Shown: positions 25,508 to 35,152 of the stretch, in pieces
How positions within the stretch are numbered: position 1 is the stretch's first letter
Layout: each line of letters begins with the position of its first letter
DNA from: a bacterium
GTDB lineage: Bacteria; Zhuqueibacterota; Zhuqueibacteria; Zhuqueibacterales; Geothermadaptataceae
Length of the DNA stretch: 64,000 nucleotides
Direction of reading: 5' to 3'
NCBI GenBank assembly: GCA_024275575.1
Contig: JAJRYV010000117.1
Span: 62,001 to 126,000 of the forward strand
Notes under the pieces: model-generated
The model's input: the letters and a program-made list of their open reading frames with translations, nothing else
Databases searched by the model: none
Told to the model about the DNA's origin: nothing
Translations under genes and position numbers: made by a program

Positions 25508-26878
25508 ATGTCCAGAAAAAAAATAATTATCGGCATTTGTTTTTTGGTTGTCGTCGTTGCTGCTGTGGTTATGATGAATATGAACAACAAAAAATCTACG
25601 GCGATTACAGTGGAAACAGCCAAAGTTGAACGCAAAAACATCATCCAGACCGTCAATTCAAACGGCCGTATTCAGCCGGTGACACAGGTCAAGATCAGCG
25701 CTGATGTGAGTGCAAAAATTATGCGTCTGGGTCTCAAGGAAGGCGAGTGGGTTGAAAATGGAGACTTCCTCGTCGAGCTGGATAACGAGCGCTATCTCGC
25801 TGCTGTTGAAAGCGCTGAAGCGAGCGTGAACTCTGCTAAGGCAAATGCAAAACTGGCCAGGGAAAATATGCTGAAAGCGGAAAAGGACTATAAACGCATG
25901 CGGGAACTGTTTGCCCGAAAATTGGAATCACAAGCCAACCTCGATGCATTTGACGCCGCCTATAAAGTTGAAAAAGCACGCTACGAATCCGCTCTGGAGA
26001 TTGTTCAGCAAGCCCGCGCCGGATTGAAGCAAAATCAGGATGCCCTTTCGAAAACAACTATCTACGCGCCGATGAGTGGCACCATCAGCACCTTGAATAA
26101 AGAACTTGGAGAAATCGCCCTGGGTTCGCAATTCCAGGAAGATGTCATCATGATTATTTCCAACCTTGCCGGTATGGAAGCCCTGGTTGATGTCGATGAA
26201 AACGATATCGTGTCGATCGCCATCGGTGACTCGGCGAAAATCGAGGTCGATGCCATTCCTGAAATGATATTCCGGGGTGAAGTGACTGAAATCGCCAGCT
26301 CGGCAAAGGTTTCGGGGCAGGGTAGCACCGAGCAAAAAACTGATTTCGAGGTTAAAGTTGGTATTACCGGCATTTATAAAAAAACCGATGCCGGCGAAAT
26401 CACGGTGAGCAATGGCCATGCGAGCAAAGGTGATTTGCGTATTCCAGCACACGATCCACTGGCCGATTTGCGCCCCGGCATGAGTGCGAGCACGGATATC
26501 ATGGTTGAAGCGCACGACAATACGCTCGTTATTCCGCTCCAAAGTGTCGCTGTGCGAACTGTTGAACAGTTGAAAAAACATGCGGCCGGAGCGGAATCTG
26601 ATTCTCAGGACCATGAAGACAGCAACATGAGCACAGAGGAAAAATACCACCCGGACAAAGATGGTTTCGTGGAAATTGTCTTTGTCATCCGCGATAATAA
26701 AGCCTGGGCAGTTCCTGTTAAAACCGGTATCCAGAGCGATACGCACATCGAGATTCTCGAAGGTCTGCAGGAGAGTGACGAAGTGGTGACTGGTAATTAT
26801 CGGGCGATCAGCAAAGATTTGCAGAACAACACGGAAGTGACTATCAAAAACAAAGCGCAAGATCAAAAAGAATCCTGA
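25508..26878 (+). CDS. MacA/HlyD-like periplasmic adaptor subunit
   Basis: A 456-residue membrane-fusion protein. One N-terminal transmembrane anchor (IIIGICFLVVVVAAVVMMNM) is followed by a lipoyl/barrel-sandwich hybrid (VNSNGRIQPVTQVKISADVS and IYAPMSGTISTLNKELGEIA), a coiled-coil hairpin between them (about 100-180), and a beta-barrel (MEALVDVDENDIVSIAIGD). It would link an inner-membrane transporter to an outer-membrane channel, as MacA does with MacB and TolC. A His/Asp-rich insert (SDSQDHEDSNMSTEEKYHPD) near 360-380 is unusual and could be a flexible or metal-binding loop. It begins a three-gene operon with two FtsX/MacB permeases. No TolC-like gene is present. Confidence 0.88.
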   Translation: MSRKKIIIGICFLVVVVAAVVMMNMNNKKSTAITVETAKVERKNIIQTVNSNGRIQPVTQVKISADVSAKIMRLGLKEGEWVENGDFLVELDNERYLAAVESAEASVNSAKANAKLARENMLKAEKDYKRMRELFARKLESQANLDAFDAAYKVEKARYESALEIVQQARAGLKQNQDALSKTTIYAPMSGTISTLNKELGEIALGSQFQEDVIMIISNLAGMEALVDVDENDIVSIAIGDSAKIEVDAIPEMIFRGEVTEIASSAKVSGQGSTEQKTDFEVKVGITGIYKKTDAGEITVSNGHASKGDLRIPAHDPLADLRPGMSASTDIMVEAHDNTLVIPLQSVAVRTVEQLKKHAAGAESDSQDHEDSNMSTEEKYHPDKDGFVEIVFVIRDNKAWAVPVKTGIQSDTHIEILEGLQESDEVVTGNYRAISKDLQNNTEVTIKNKAQDQKES

Positions 26879-26996
26879 TCGAGGCTCAACTCCATCAGCG
26901 CCATCATCAGCCCTGCCCGGTGGCGGCGATCTGACGAAATTGTCTTGATTTCGCTGAAAACTATCTCTACCGCGCAAATTTTAGCATGGGATTATC

Positions 26997-28232
26997 ATGA
27001 AAAAAATTTATCAAAATATCGAAGCCATGCGCATTGCATTACAAGCGTTGGCTGCGAACAAATCACGCGGTATTCTCACCACGCTGGGCATCATCATCGG
27101 CATCGTTGCGGTGATCACCACGATGACTGCCGCCAACGGACTCGGCAATGCATTCAAGGAAAGCATTTCATCGATCGGCTCGGACGTGCTCTATGTTTCG
27201 CGCATGCCGTGGATCATCCAGGGAGATTTTTTTCAGTACCGCAACCGGAAAAATATCGAGCTGAAACATGCTGCCGCGTTACAAGCGAAACTGCCGCAGG
27301 CCATCGCCGTCAACCCCGGAACCAGCGCCAGCCGCCACCTCAAATACCGCTCGAAAGTCCTCGAAAACAACCGTATAATCGGTACCACGGATAAATTGAT
27401 CGTCGTTTCGGACATGTTACCGGAGACCGGCCGTTTTCTCATTCCCGCCGATGTCCAATACAAGAAGAATGTCTGCGTCATCGGTTCGGAAGTGAAAGAC
27501 CGTCTGTTCGGCACGACAAATCCTCTGAATAAAAAGATGAAGATCGGCATGTATAATTTTCGCGTCGTTGGCGTGATGGAAAAACAGGGGACAGGCATGT
27601 CGTTCGGCGGCCCCAATTTTGATATGCGTGTTTACATTCCCATAACCGCGCTGACCAAAAATTTCGGCAGCCGTAATCGAAATTTCGACATCGCCGTCAA
27701 AGCACCGTCGCAGGAAAGCCTGGCCGATTTTGAATACGCGGTCATCGGCGAAATGCGTAAAATCCGCAGTTTGCAACCCACTGAAAAAGATGATTTCTCC
27801 ATCAATAAAATGGATTCGTTGATGGATGCCTACAACAATGTGATGGGGGTTGTCCTGCTCATCGGCCTGGTGATCACCAGTGTTTCTCTGGTGGTCGGTG
27901 GTATCGGGGTGATGAATATCATGTTTGTTTCCGTTACCGAACGCACCCGGGAAATCGGCATCCGCAAAGCGATCGGGGCCACACAGCGAGCGATTTTAGC
28001 ACAATTTCTCTTCGAAGCATCGGCGATCTGCATTCTTGGCGGTTTGATCGGTCTGGCCATCGCTTTCGCTATCACCAGCGCGATCAACGACCAGGTGATG
28101 CCCGCGAGCATTTCGCCGTCGATCATCGTCGTTGCGCTCACGGTTTCTGCAATCACCGGCATCGTTTCCGGTTTGATGCCGGCCATCAAAGCCTCACGTC
28201 TTAATCCTATCGAATCGCTGCGCTATGAATAA
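26997..28232 (+). CDS. MacB-type ABC transporter permease
   Basis: A 411-residue FtsX/MacB permease: an N-terminal membrane helix (RGILTTLGIIIGIVAVITTM), a large periplasmic MacB_PCD domain (about 45-270), and three C-terminal helices. The last region includes the signature GGIGVMNIMFVSVTERTREI and GIRKAIGATQRAILAQFLFE. Unlike true MacB it has no fused ATPase. It should form a mechanotransmitting ABC exporter with the second permease and the MacA-like adaptor. Start follows the adaptor stop by 118 nt. The ATPase partner is not encoded in this window. Confidence 0.9.
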   Translation: MKKIYQNIEAMRIALQALAANKSRGILTTLGIIIGIVAVITTMTAANGLGNAFKESISSIGSDVLYVSRMPWIIQGDFFQYRNRKNIELKHAAALQAKLPQAIAVNPGTSASRHLKYRSKVLENNRIIGTTDKLIVVSDMLPETGRFLIPADVQYKKNVCVIGSEVKDRLFGTTNPLNKKMKIGMYNFRVVGVMEKQGTGMSFGGPNFDMRVYIPITALTKNFGSRNRNFDIAVKAPSQESLADFEYAVIGEMRKIRSLQPTEKDDFSINKMDSLMDAYNNVMGVVLLIGLVITSVSLVVGGIGVMNIMFVSVTERTREIGIRKAIGATQRAILAQFLFEASAICILGGLIGLAIAFAITSAINDQVMPASISPSIIVVALTVSAITGIVSGLMPAIKASRLNPIESLRYE

Positions 28233-28250
28233 TAAAACTGTGGAGTAAAA

Positions 28251-29498
28251 ATGCACATTCTCGAAGCTTTTAAAATGGCGATCACAGCGATCTTTGCGCA
28301 TAAATTACGTTCATTCCTCACACTTTTGGGCATCGTCGCCGGTGTCGCCTCAATCATCGCCGTCATGACCGGTATTTCAGTAATCCAAAATACCATCGAA
28401 AAAGAAATGAGCGTGCTCGGCGCGACGGTATTTCAAGTGCAGAAATTACCACGTGGCAACATCAGCAGCCAGGCGGAATTTTTGCGCATGTTGCAGCGTG
28501 AGCCGTTGACCATGCAACACGTGAAAGAACTGCGTGAAAAAGCGAAAAACGTGACGCTGGTGGGCGCGGAATTATGGAAATATGGCTATACGGCAAGATA
28601 CCGCGATGTCAAAACCAATGGCGACGGCAACATCTGCGGCGGCACACCGGAATATGGACCTAACAATACACATTACGTGGTACAGGGGCGTACACTCAGC
28701 CGCGAGGATATAAAACTCGGCCGTTTTGTCGTTGTGATCGGGCATGCTCTAGCACAAAAACTTTTTCCCTTTAGCAATCCTGTGGGAAAAACCATCAAAC
28801 TGGAAGGTCACAAATATCGCGTCATCGGTGTTTTTGATGAAAAAAAATCGAGTTTCGGCAGCGGTTATGATAAATATTGCCTGATTCCCATCACCAGCTT
28901 CATTCGTGTTTTCGGGTCGAAAGATGATCGAGGACTCCACAGGTCGGTTTACATCACGGTGCGGGCGAAAAATACGCTGGTGCTCGACGATGCCATCGAG
29001 GAAGTGCGCGGCATTCTGCGTATGAAACGCGCTGTGCCGGCACGCGAAGAAGATGACTTTGCCTATTTTACCAATGATAGCCAGATCAAAAATTTCAATG
29101 AGCAAACAGCTACGGTTAAAACAGGGTCAGCCATCATCGGCGCCATCGCACTCATCGTCGCCGGTATCGGCATCATGAACATTATGCTCGTTTCAGTTAC
29201 CGAGCGCACACGAGAAATCGGTCTACGGAAATCCATCGGCGCCAAAAAACAGGATATTCTCAGCCAGTTTCTGCTGGAAGCGATCGTTCTGTGCAATATC
29301 GGCGGTGCGATCGGCGTATTTGTCGGGTTTGGGCTGGGCAATCTCGTGAGTCTTTTCACCGGCTTCACGGTCTCCGTACCGCTGGAATGGGCGTTTGGCG
29401 GATTGGTTTTCTGCACCGTCATCGGCCTGGTTTTCGGCCTCTGGCCGGCAATCGTCGCAGCGCGCAAAGACCCGATTCTGGCTTTGAGTTTTGAATAA
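28251..29498 (+). CDS. MacB-type ABC transporter permease (second copy)
   Basis: A 415-residue paralogue of the preceding permease with the same layout: N-terminal helix (FLTLLGIVAGVASIIAVMTG), periplasmic domain, and the C-terminal AGIGIMNIMLVSVTERTREI with LRKSIGAKKQDILSQFLLEA. The two probably form a heterodimer. GGAG 7 nt upstream of the ATG and a gap of only 18 nt show tight co-translation. It is the last gene before the bidirectional terminator at 29671, so the operon is adaptor plus two permeases and no ATPase. Confidence 0.9.
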   Translation: MHILEAFKMAITAIFAHKLRSFLTLLGIVAGVASIIAVMTGISVIQNTIEKEMSVLGATVFQVQKLPRGNISSQAEFLRMLQREPLTMQHVKELREKAKNVTLVGAELWKYGYTARYRDVKTNGDGNICGGTPEYGPNNTHYVVQGRTLSREDIKLGRFVVVIGHALAQKLFPFSNPVGKTIKLEGHKYRVIGVFDEKKSSFGSGYDKYCLIPITSFIRVFGSKDDRGLHRSVYITVRAKNTLVLDDAIEEVRGILRMKRAVPAREEDDFAYFTNDSQIKNFNEQTATVKTGSAIIGAIALIVAGIGIMNIMLVSVTERTREIGLRKSIGAKKQDILSQFLLEAIVLCNIGGAIGVFVGFGLGNLVSLFTGFTVSVPLEWAFGGLVFCTVIGLVFGLWPAIVAARKDPILALSFE

Positions 29499-29670
29499 AG
29501 AAAATTGTCCTTATTAACCTGAATGATATGGCCGCCACAGAGACTTTGTTGTGCGCTATACAGATTGCCAGGTTTTAAAAAAAAGGTAAAAAGGTGCTTG
29601 TTTACTTGTTTTGTTGCTATTTTATATTTATAATAAAGTTGTGTTTCACTCCGATCGGTGAAGCTAATAT

Positions 29671-29706
29671 AAAAGGAGGGTTTGTTCGCAAATCCTCCTT
29701 TTTTTG
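29671..29706. terminator. Bidirectional rho-independent terminator
   Basis: AAAAGGAGGGTTTG, loop TTCG, CAAATCCTCCTTTTTTT forms a stem of about 13 bp with one G-T wobble and a stable UUCG-type loop. A T-run follows on the plus strand and an A-run precedes it, so it also works on the minus strand. It lies between the convergent plus-strand permease operon (stop 29498) and the minus-strand CBS gene (end 29723). Confidence 0.9.
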
Positions 29707-29722
29707 TCTGGTGATATCTAAC

Positions 29723-30481
29723 CTATTTCACTTTGTTGGCGACATCGATTATCAAACTTGCCGTCAAACGGGAGCGGTCGACAACCCCGGTAAAAATGCC
29801 CTTTTTATCGACCACCGGCAACATTTCCACGTTGAGTTTTTCCATTTTTTCCAGCACCGCCTTTTTATCCATGTCGTCGATGATGGCGTCTTCGGTGCCG
29901 ATAAAACCAGGTAGCGTACTCAGGGCTTTTGTGTCGCTATAACGGAGCCAGTTGGTAAAATCTTCAGAATCGAAAGTATGCTGCGGATTTTGAAAGATTG
30001 AATACAGCTCACGGGCATCAGCGATGCCGGCAAATGTTTTATTCTGATCGTTGATGACAATATAATTAAAGAATGGATAGGCGGTTAATCTGCGTAAGTA
30101 CTCTTCGATCGCAGACCCGGCATATCCCCCATAATTTAGTGTAAAAACCAGCGCTTCCGTTCTGCTATTGATGAGGCGTGGGATTTCTGCGACACCACTT
30201 TTGCGATTGCTGGTGACCATGCGGGTGGGGAATTTGACCGGCGTGATCTGTTCAGTGATCGGTGTAGTCGAGGCTTCGAGAAATGCCGATTGAATTTTCA
30301 GATCGCCGAACTCAAATTTTTCGATCCGGCCGGAGAGAAACAACCAGAGTACGATGGGAATCAGGGCGATTAAAATATCGGTTTGTTTGACTTCGGTATT
30401 TTTCAGATAGCGTATGCGAATAAAAATCATCGCCGCAATGACGGTGATAAAAATGACGATAGCAATGATTAAATCGATCAT
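29723..30481 (-). CDS. Membrane-anchored CBS-domain protein
   Basis: A 252-residue protein. Two hydrophobic N-terminal segments (MIDLIIAIVIFITVIAAMIF and QTDILIALIPIVLWLFLSG) anchor it in the inner membrane. The C-terminal half carries a pair of CBS motifs, FNYIVINDQNKTFAGIADARE (weaker) and MLPVVDKKGIFTGVVDRSRL (clear), which usually bind adenine nucleotides and regulate a partner. The ORF track extends 66 residues upstream, but AAAGGA sits 7-9 nt before the ATG at 30481 and the extension reads as non-coding, so the shorter start is used. It is monocistronic, ending at the bidirectional terminator. Partner unknown. Confidence 0.75.
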   Translation of the reverse strand: MIDLIIAIVIFITVIAAMIFIRIRYLKNTEVKQTDILIALIPIVLWLFLSGRIEKFEFGDLKIQSAFLEASTTPITEQITPVKFPTRMVTSNRKSGVAEIPRLINSRTEALVFTLNYGGYAGSAIEEYLRRLTAYPFFNYIVINDQNKTFAGIADARELYSIFQNPQHTFDSEDFTNWLRYSDTKALSTLPGFIGTEDAIIDDMDKKAVLEKMEKLNVEMLPVVDKKGIFTGVVDRSRLTASLIIDVANKVK

Positions 30482-30837
30482 GAATTTTTCCTTTGAATTA
30501 GTGTTGCAGGATTCGGCAAAAATGCCTGTTTTGCCGGGGAGATCAATCCGGCAAATCGTTCGAAATGAAAAAAACAGAATTAGCAAGAATGGTATGCATG
30601 CTAACAAAACGAACAGAATTGTATCTATTCGGCCTGCCGACTGGACACTAAGCCTGCCGAAGCGGAAGCGTCCTATCATCTTGTTTAGAGCACGCTCCCT
30701 CCAACAAGCTCTCGGAGCGTTATGCTGGCGCTGCCTGAACAGAGATACGCAGAATCCAGTCTAATGTCAAGAAAAACATGCTCTGAAGAGACCTGCCAGG
30801 TTTTTAAAACCCGGCAGGTCCGGTTAATGCTTTTACC
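30482..30837. repeat. Intergenic region with two inverted repeats
   Basis: The 356-bp gap between the amidase stop and the CBS start holds ACGCTCC (30692-30698) with GGAGCGT (30714-30720), and a 31-nt near-perfect palindrome GACCTGCCAGGTTTT with AAAACCCGGCAGGTC (30790-30820). The latter lies just past the amidase stop and could protect or end its mRNA, although no T-tract follows. Wording like this is common as a dispersed palindrome in FCB genomes (general knowledge, not checked). Confidence 0.6.
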
Positions 30838-32493
30838 TCATTCAAATCCCGGGGGAAATTGCAGATGAAAATCCGTGGCCTCCTGATACTTTTTCGCGAC
30901 CGCCAGCAAAGTGGCTTCGCCGTATAGTTTACCGATAAAGGTGATGCTCACCGGACTGTTTTTGCTGTTGAACCCATTAGGCAGAACCACACATGGATGA
31001 CCGGTGAGATTGGTGAGCAGTAGATTACTGCTGCCGAATGAAGGGCTGAGATATAAATCGATATCAGCCATCATTTTTGCCATCTGCTGGATGATGAGAT
31101 AGCGCGCGCGATTGGCTTGAATATATTCCACCGCCGGGATAAATCGTGAGGTGCGGAAGACATTAGGCCAGGCATTTTTTATCTGCCGTACGAGCAAATT
31201 ATCGCGGTTGTTCAGCGTCAATTCATCGAAAGCTGCGGCAGCTTCGGCGCTGAGAATAAAGCTCATATCATTCACCGGCATGTCCGGCAATTCGACAGGA
31301 AAGAGTATGGCGCCGAGATTGCGCAAGACCTCGAGTGTGGCCAGATCCGCTGCTTTGTTTGGATATTTTTTTTCAAATGCACTCTTGAAATAGCCGATAC
31401 GCAATTTGTTAAAAGCGATATTCGGATCGTAGTTGAAGGGTAAATCGATCAGCGTTTGATCTTGCCCGTCGGTACCGATGATAGCGTTGAAAACAAGAGC
31501 GCAATCTTCCACGCTGCGGCAAATGGGGCCAATTTTATCCATCGACCAGCTCAGTGCCATGGCGCCGGTGCGACTTACGCGGCCATATGTCGGACGCAGG
31601 CCAGTGCTGCCGCAGCGTGTGGATGGCGAAACGATGGAGCCCCAGGTCTCGGAACCGATGGAAAAGGCCACCAGCCCGGCTGCTGTCGCCGAGGCTGGGC
31701 CTGCCGAAGAACCGCTGGAACCCTGCTCGAGGTTCCACGGATTGCGGGTTTTGCCGCCGAACCACACATCGCCCCAGGCAAGGGCGCCGAGGCTTAGCTT
31801 GGCCAGCAGCACCGCTCCGGCCTCTTCGAGTTTTTTAATGACCACGGCGTTCGCTTCGATGACCTGATCTTTATAAACCATGGCGCCCCAGGTCGTTTTG
31901 TAATTTTTAACCGCGAGCAAATCCTTGGCGCCGTAGGGAATGCCGTGCAGCGGCCCACGGTATTTTCCGGCTGCAATTTCCACATCAGCACGTTTGGCTT
32001 GCTGTAACGCCAGCTCTTCGGTGAGCGTCACGACACAGTGCAATTTGCGGTCATATTTCTTCAATCGTTGCAGATAAAGTTGAGTTAATTGCAGTGAGGT
32101 GATTTTTCGATTTTTAATCAGTTCGCCCAAATCGCGCACGGAATAAAAGGCCAGTTCGGAAAAATTCTGCGGTACCTCAGTTTTTCGCGGCGGCCCCATT
32201 TTGAAGGTTTTTTCTGTTCTATCAAATGTGGTGCCGACAGGTACTGGGTTGAAATTGAGCGCCGGCGGCACCGCATTTTTTAATTTCAATTTGCGCAGCT
32301 TGAGATAGCTATCACGATTTGCTTGTAGTTCCGTGAGCATGGAATCGCGTTCCACTTCATCAAATTCCAGACCGATCAATTTTGCCGCTTCGATGACGGT
32401 CGAATGAGAGATCGTTATTTTATCACTTTGTGTCCCGAGAAAAAAGAAAACTACAGCGGCCAGGATGAAGAATAATTTCCAATGGTTTCGCAT
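30838..32493 (-). CDS. Exported amidase-signature hydrolase
   Basis: A 551-residue protein of the amidase signature (AS) family. After an N-terminal signal/anchor (LFFILAAVVFFFLGTQ) come the catalytic Lys in HGIPYGAKDLLAV (around 190), the glycine/serine stretch LEQGSSGSSAGPASATAAGL, and IGSETWGSIVSPSTRCGSTG with the Ser-Ser of the Ser-Ser-Lys triad. It would hydrolyse amides, with specificity unknown; the exported form argues against GatA function. GGAG 7 nt upstream of ATG. The preceding lipoprotein gene ends 21 nt before it, so the two are an operon. Confidence 0.87.
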   Translation of the reverse strand: MRNHWKLFFILAAVVFFFLGTQSDKITISHSTVIEAAKLIGLEFDEVERDSMLTELQANRDSYLKLRKLKLKNAVPPALNFNPVPVGTTFDRTEKTFKMGPPRKTEVPQNFSELAFYSVRDLGELIKNRKITSLQLTQLYLQRLKKYDRKLHCVVTLTEELALQQAKRADVEIAAGKYRGPLHGIPYGAKDLLAVKNYKTTWGAMVYKDQVIEANAVVIKKLEEAGAVLLAKLSLGALAWGDVWFGGKTRNPWNLEQGSSGSSAGPASATAAGLVAFSIGSETWGSIVSPSTRCGSTGLRPTYGRVSRTGAMALSWSMDKIGPICRSVEDCALVFNAIIGTDGQDQTLIDLPFNYDPNIAFNKLRIGYFKSAFEKKYPNKAADLATLEVLRNLGAILFPVELPDMPVNDMSFILSAEAAAAFDELTLNNRDNLLVRQIKNAWPNVFRTSRFIPAVEYIQANRARYLIIQQMAKMMADIDLYLSPSFGSSNLLLTNLTGHPCVVLPNGFNSKNSPVSITFIGKLYGEATLLAVAKKYQEATDFHLQFPPGFE

Positions 32494-32514
32494 CTGTGCT
32501 CCTTTTGGGTTCGG

Positions 32515-32973
32515 TTATTTTTTTGATGATGAGGTATGGTCCTGAACGATAAACCAGCCATCCTGCGTTTTGCGAAATAATAATGTAAAAAGTCCGTTCG
32601 GACTATCGTTTTTTCGTTGCAAACGCCAGCGCCCGAAGACCAGGGCGGCGTCGGAGTTTAACACCGTAATGCCGGTTTCCGAGAAATCGAGCATGCCCAT
32701 AGCTGCACGGTCGGGATAGGCTTTTTTGTAGCGCTGCAGCGTCGTTTGCCAGCCGAAAGTCACCTCGCCACCGGAGGCAAAGCGCAGCGAGTCGGTGTTC
32801 AAATAGCCGGCCATGAAACCATCGATATCGCCCGCGTTCCAGGCCGCGACCTGCGCCTTGAGTACGGCCATAACCTCGTTTTCTATTGCTGTGGAATCGG
32901 TGTTTTTTTGTTTCCCGCACGCCGGTAAAAGCATCGCCAACACCAGCACGGTGATGCTTGGCAAATCTCTCAT
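32515..32973 (-). CDS. SnoaL/NTF2-like (DUF4440-type) lipoprotein
   Basis: A 152-residue lipoprotein. The lipobox is LLPAC (signal MRDLPSITVLVLAMLLPAC), and the mature part is an NTF2-like cone: VLKAQVAAWNAGDIDGFMAG, FASGGEVTFGWQTTLQRYKK, and ALVFGRWRLQRK with LFTLLFRKTQDGWFIVQDHT. This is the DUF4440/SnoaL-like pattern seen in many small exported proteins of unclear activity. The ORF track starts at 32988, but the ATG at 32973 follows a near-perfect AGGAGGTGA at the right spacing. It precedes the amidase in a two-gene operon, so it may assist it; that is only inference. Confidence 0.8.
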   Translation of the reverse strand: MRDLPSITVLVLAMLLPACGKQKNTDSTAIENEVMAVLKAQVAAWNAGDIDGFMAGYLNTDSLRFASGGEVTFGWQTTLQRYKKAYPDRAAMGMLDFSETGITVLNSDAALVFGRWRLQRKNDSPNGLFTLLFRKTQDGWFIVQDHTSSSKK

Positions 32974-33499
32974 TGTCACCTCCTGCATTTATTTTAGCAT
33001 TATGATTTAAAAACGAAAGGTAATAATTTAGAGGATTGAATGCCCCTCGTTTTGTCGTTTAATATGAATTAAAGCCATTTATTTCACGCAAAAGCGCAAA
33101 GCGCGAAAAGATTTGCGAAGGGTCGAAAAATCAACAATTTGATCTCAAAGCATATTACTATATCATAACTCCTATATTCTCAGTAGCTTTCGAAAGGGTA
33201 CCCATGGCTTAACTTAATGAAGTTGCGTGGTATCTGTTCAGCCTGCACAATTTTTGAACATAGAGAGCAAAGCGGTGCCCTCGCCGGGCAGCACGAGTTT
33301 TACGTTCAGCGAGGGCTCTTTCGCTCTATTTATTGGGAAAAGGCTGCGAGTGAGAAACAACAATTTCCTTCCATTTTGCAATACCCTTCAATCTACTTTC
33401 CCGGCTTGCCGATATTAGACTAAAATTCTAAAAACGCTTATTATTTATTTTAAAATTAACGGATTGATCTGCATTTCCTGCAGAATGGAGTTTTAAGGT
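32974..33499. repeat. Divergent intergenic region with dispersed repeats
   Basis: This 526-bp gap separates the lipoprotein (minus) from the transporter (plus) and must hold both promoters. TTCACGCAAAAGCGCAAAG at 33084 is part of a TTCACGCAAA-type repeat also found at 37171. A large imperfect inverted repeat runs from ATAGAGAGCAAAGCGGTGCC (left arm 33260-33284) to GCGAGGGCTCTTTCGCTCTA (right arm 33309-33329). The right arm matches the copies at 287 and 19271. Short ORFs across this stretch are repeat-derived. Confidence 0.65.
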
Positions 33500-35152
33500 A
33501 TGGATTCATTTCGCCAACTGGTATCGCAGAGCGAGCCCCTTTTATTATTTTCTGTTATCAGCATTGGATTTGTCATGGGGCAAATTAAAATTCGTGGTTT
33601 CAAGCTTGGTGTGGCAGGCGTATTGTTTGCAGGCCTGTTTTTTGGCGGCTGGCAACCGGCTGGCTCGGAGCCGTTGGTTATCGTGCATCAAGTGATGCAA
33701 ATCGGTCTGATACTCTTTGTCTATACTGTGGGTTTGACGAGCAGTGCCGGCTTTTTCGCGGCGTTAAAAAGCCACGGACTAAAATTCAATATCGCCATAC
33801 TGTATTCCCTCGGCATCGGCGCATTTATAACCATCGTGGTCGGCATGTGGATGCAGCTTGAAGTTGGGCAAATTGCCGGTGTTTTTTGCGGCGGCCTGAC
33901 GAATACGCCGGCATTGGCCTCGGTGACGGAGCTCATCAGGAATACCGGCATTGGTGATCCGCGCGACCCCGCTGTCGGTTATTCGGTAACCTATCCCTTC
34001 GGCATTATCGGTGGCATGCTTGCTTTCGAGTTGTTTTTTAAAATTTACAACAAAGCTGCGCGGAAAGAAAAAACGGAAAGCGATTCTCACAATGCGGTGA
34101 AATTAAGTTTGGCGACCGCAAATTTTGAAATCACCAATCCGGAAATCATCGACCGTTCAATTGGCGAATTACGCGTCCGTGATAAAATTGGATTGATCAT
34201 TTCAAGGCATCAGCATGATGGCGAACTTAAAGTGCCGACCAAATATGCACGATTGCTAAAAAATGATATTGTAACGGTTGTCGGCCAGGAAGCCGACATT
34301 GAAAAAGCGACTGAATTTTTTGGCGCTCGTTCACAAGCGCGTCTGGAAACGGAAAACGAGACGATTTCCATGCGCCGGATTCTCGTATCAGATAAAAAAC
34401 TCGCAGGAAAACCGATCGGTGAACTCAACCTTGATCAAAAATTTGGGGCGCAAATTACCCGAGTGCGGCGCGCAGATGTTGATTTCGTGCCGAACGATGA
34501 GACCACGCTGCAGGTCGGTGACCGCGTGAGAGTCGTCATGCCGCTGGAGAAGTTTAAAACCGTTTCGGATTTCTTCGGCGATTCGGAAAAAGGAATATCT
34601 GAACTGGATTACACAGCGCTCACCCTGGGTATCTCTCTTGGGGTGCTCATTGGAATGATACCGATCCCATTACCGGGCGGCACATTTGTCTCGCTTGGTT
34701 TTGCCGGCGGCCCGCTTGTCGCCGGCCTTGTGCTTGGCAGAATCGGCAGAAGTGGAAAGCTGGTTTGGCAATTGCCGTTGGAATCCAATAAAGCGCTCTG
34801 TCACATTGGGCTTTTGTTTTTTCTCGCTGCCGTCGGTGTTATGGCCGGCAGCCGTTTCTTCGAAGCTTTGACAACGAACGGGTGGCAGCTTTTCACGCTC
34901 GGACTGATTACAACGACTGTGACCACGACGCTGACGCTGCTGTTGTTGCGCCACTACGGAAAGGCATCAATCGTATCTGCAATCGGCGCTACCTGTGGGA
35001 TGCAAACACAACCGGCGACTCTTGCACATGCCTATGAAAAATCAAAATCGGAAGAGACCTACGTCGCTTACGCAACGACTTACCCGGCCGCAATGATCGG
35101 CAAAATAATGCTGGCACAACTCATTCCGGTTCTTTGCAATTTATTTTTGTAA
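33500..35152 (+). CDS. AspT/YidE-family (AAE) transporter with two RCK-C domains
   Basis: A 550-residue transporter of the aspartate:alanine exchanger family (TC 2.A.81). Two membrane halves (about 1-180 and 375-550) flank two soluble TrkA-C/RCK-C domains: IDRSIGELRVRDKIGLIISR through TVVGQEADIEKATEFFG, and GKPIGELNLDQKFGAQITRV through VVMPLEKFKTVSDFFG. The membrane halves share a Gly-rich GGLTNTPALASVTEL and a later TCGMQTQPATLAHAYEKSK motif, consistent with an inverted duplication. Substrate may be a dicarboxylate or amino acid; only the family is certain. GGAG lies 9 nt before the ATG. No adjacent aspartate decarboxylase, so Asp/Ala exchange is unproven. Confidence 0.85.
   Translation: MDSFRQLVSQSEPLLLFSVISIGFVMGQIKIRGFKLGVAGVLFAGLFFGGWQPAGSEPLVIVHQVMQIGLILFVYTVGLTSSAGFFAALKSHGLKFNIAILYSLGIGAFITIVVGMWMQLEVGQIAGVFCGGLTNTPALASVTELIRNTGIGDPRDPAVGYSVTYPFGIIGGMLAFELFFKIYNKAARKEKTESDSHNAVKLSLATANFEITNPEIIDRSIGELRVRDKIGLIISRHQHDGELKVPTKYARLLKNDIVTVVGQEADIEKATEFFGARSQARLETENETISMRRILVSDKKLAGKPIGELNLDQKFGAQITRVRRADVDFVPNDETTLQVGDRVRVVMPLEKFKTVSDFFGDSEKGISELDYTALTLGISLGVLIGMIPIPLPGGTFVSLGFAGGPLVAGLVLGRIGRSGKLVWQLPLESNKALCHIGLLFFLAAVGVMAGSRFFEALTTNGWQLFTLGLITTTVTTTLTLLLLRHYGKASIVSAIGATCGMQTQPATLAHAYEKSKSEETYVAYATTYPAAMIGKIMLAQLIPVLCNLFL

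Noticed and set aside
25928-26977. 349-residue minus-strand ORF
   Set aside because: It is antisense to the MacA-like adaptor and lacks family features.
30482-30679. 66-residue N-terminal extension of the CBS protein
   Set aside because: The shorter ATG has a good ribosome site and directly begins the membrane anchor; the extension overlaps repeat-like DNA.
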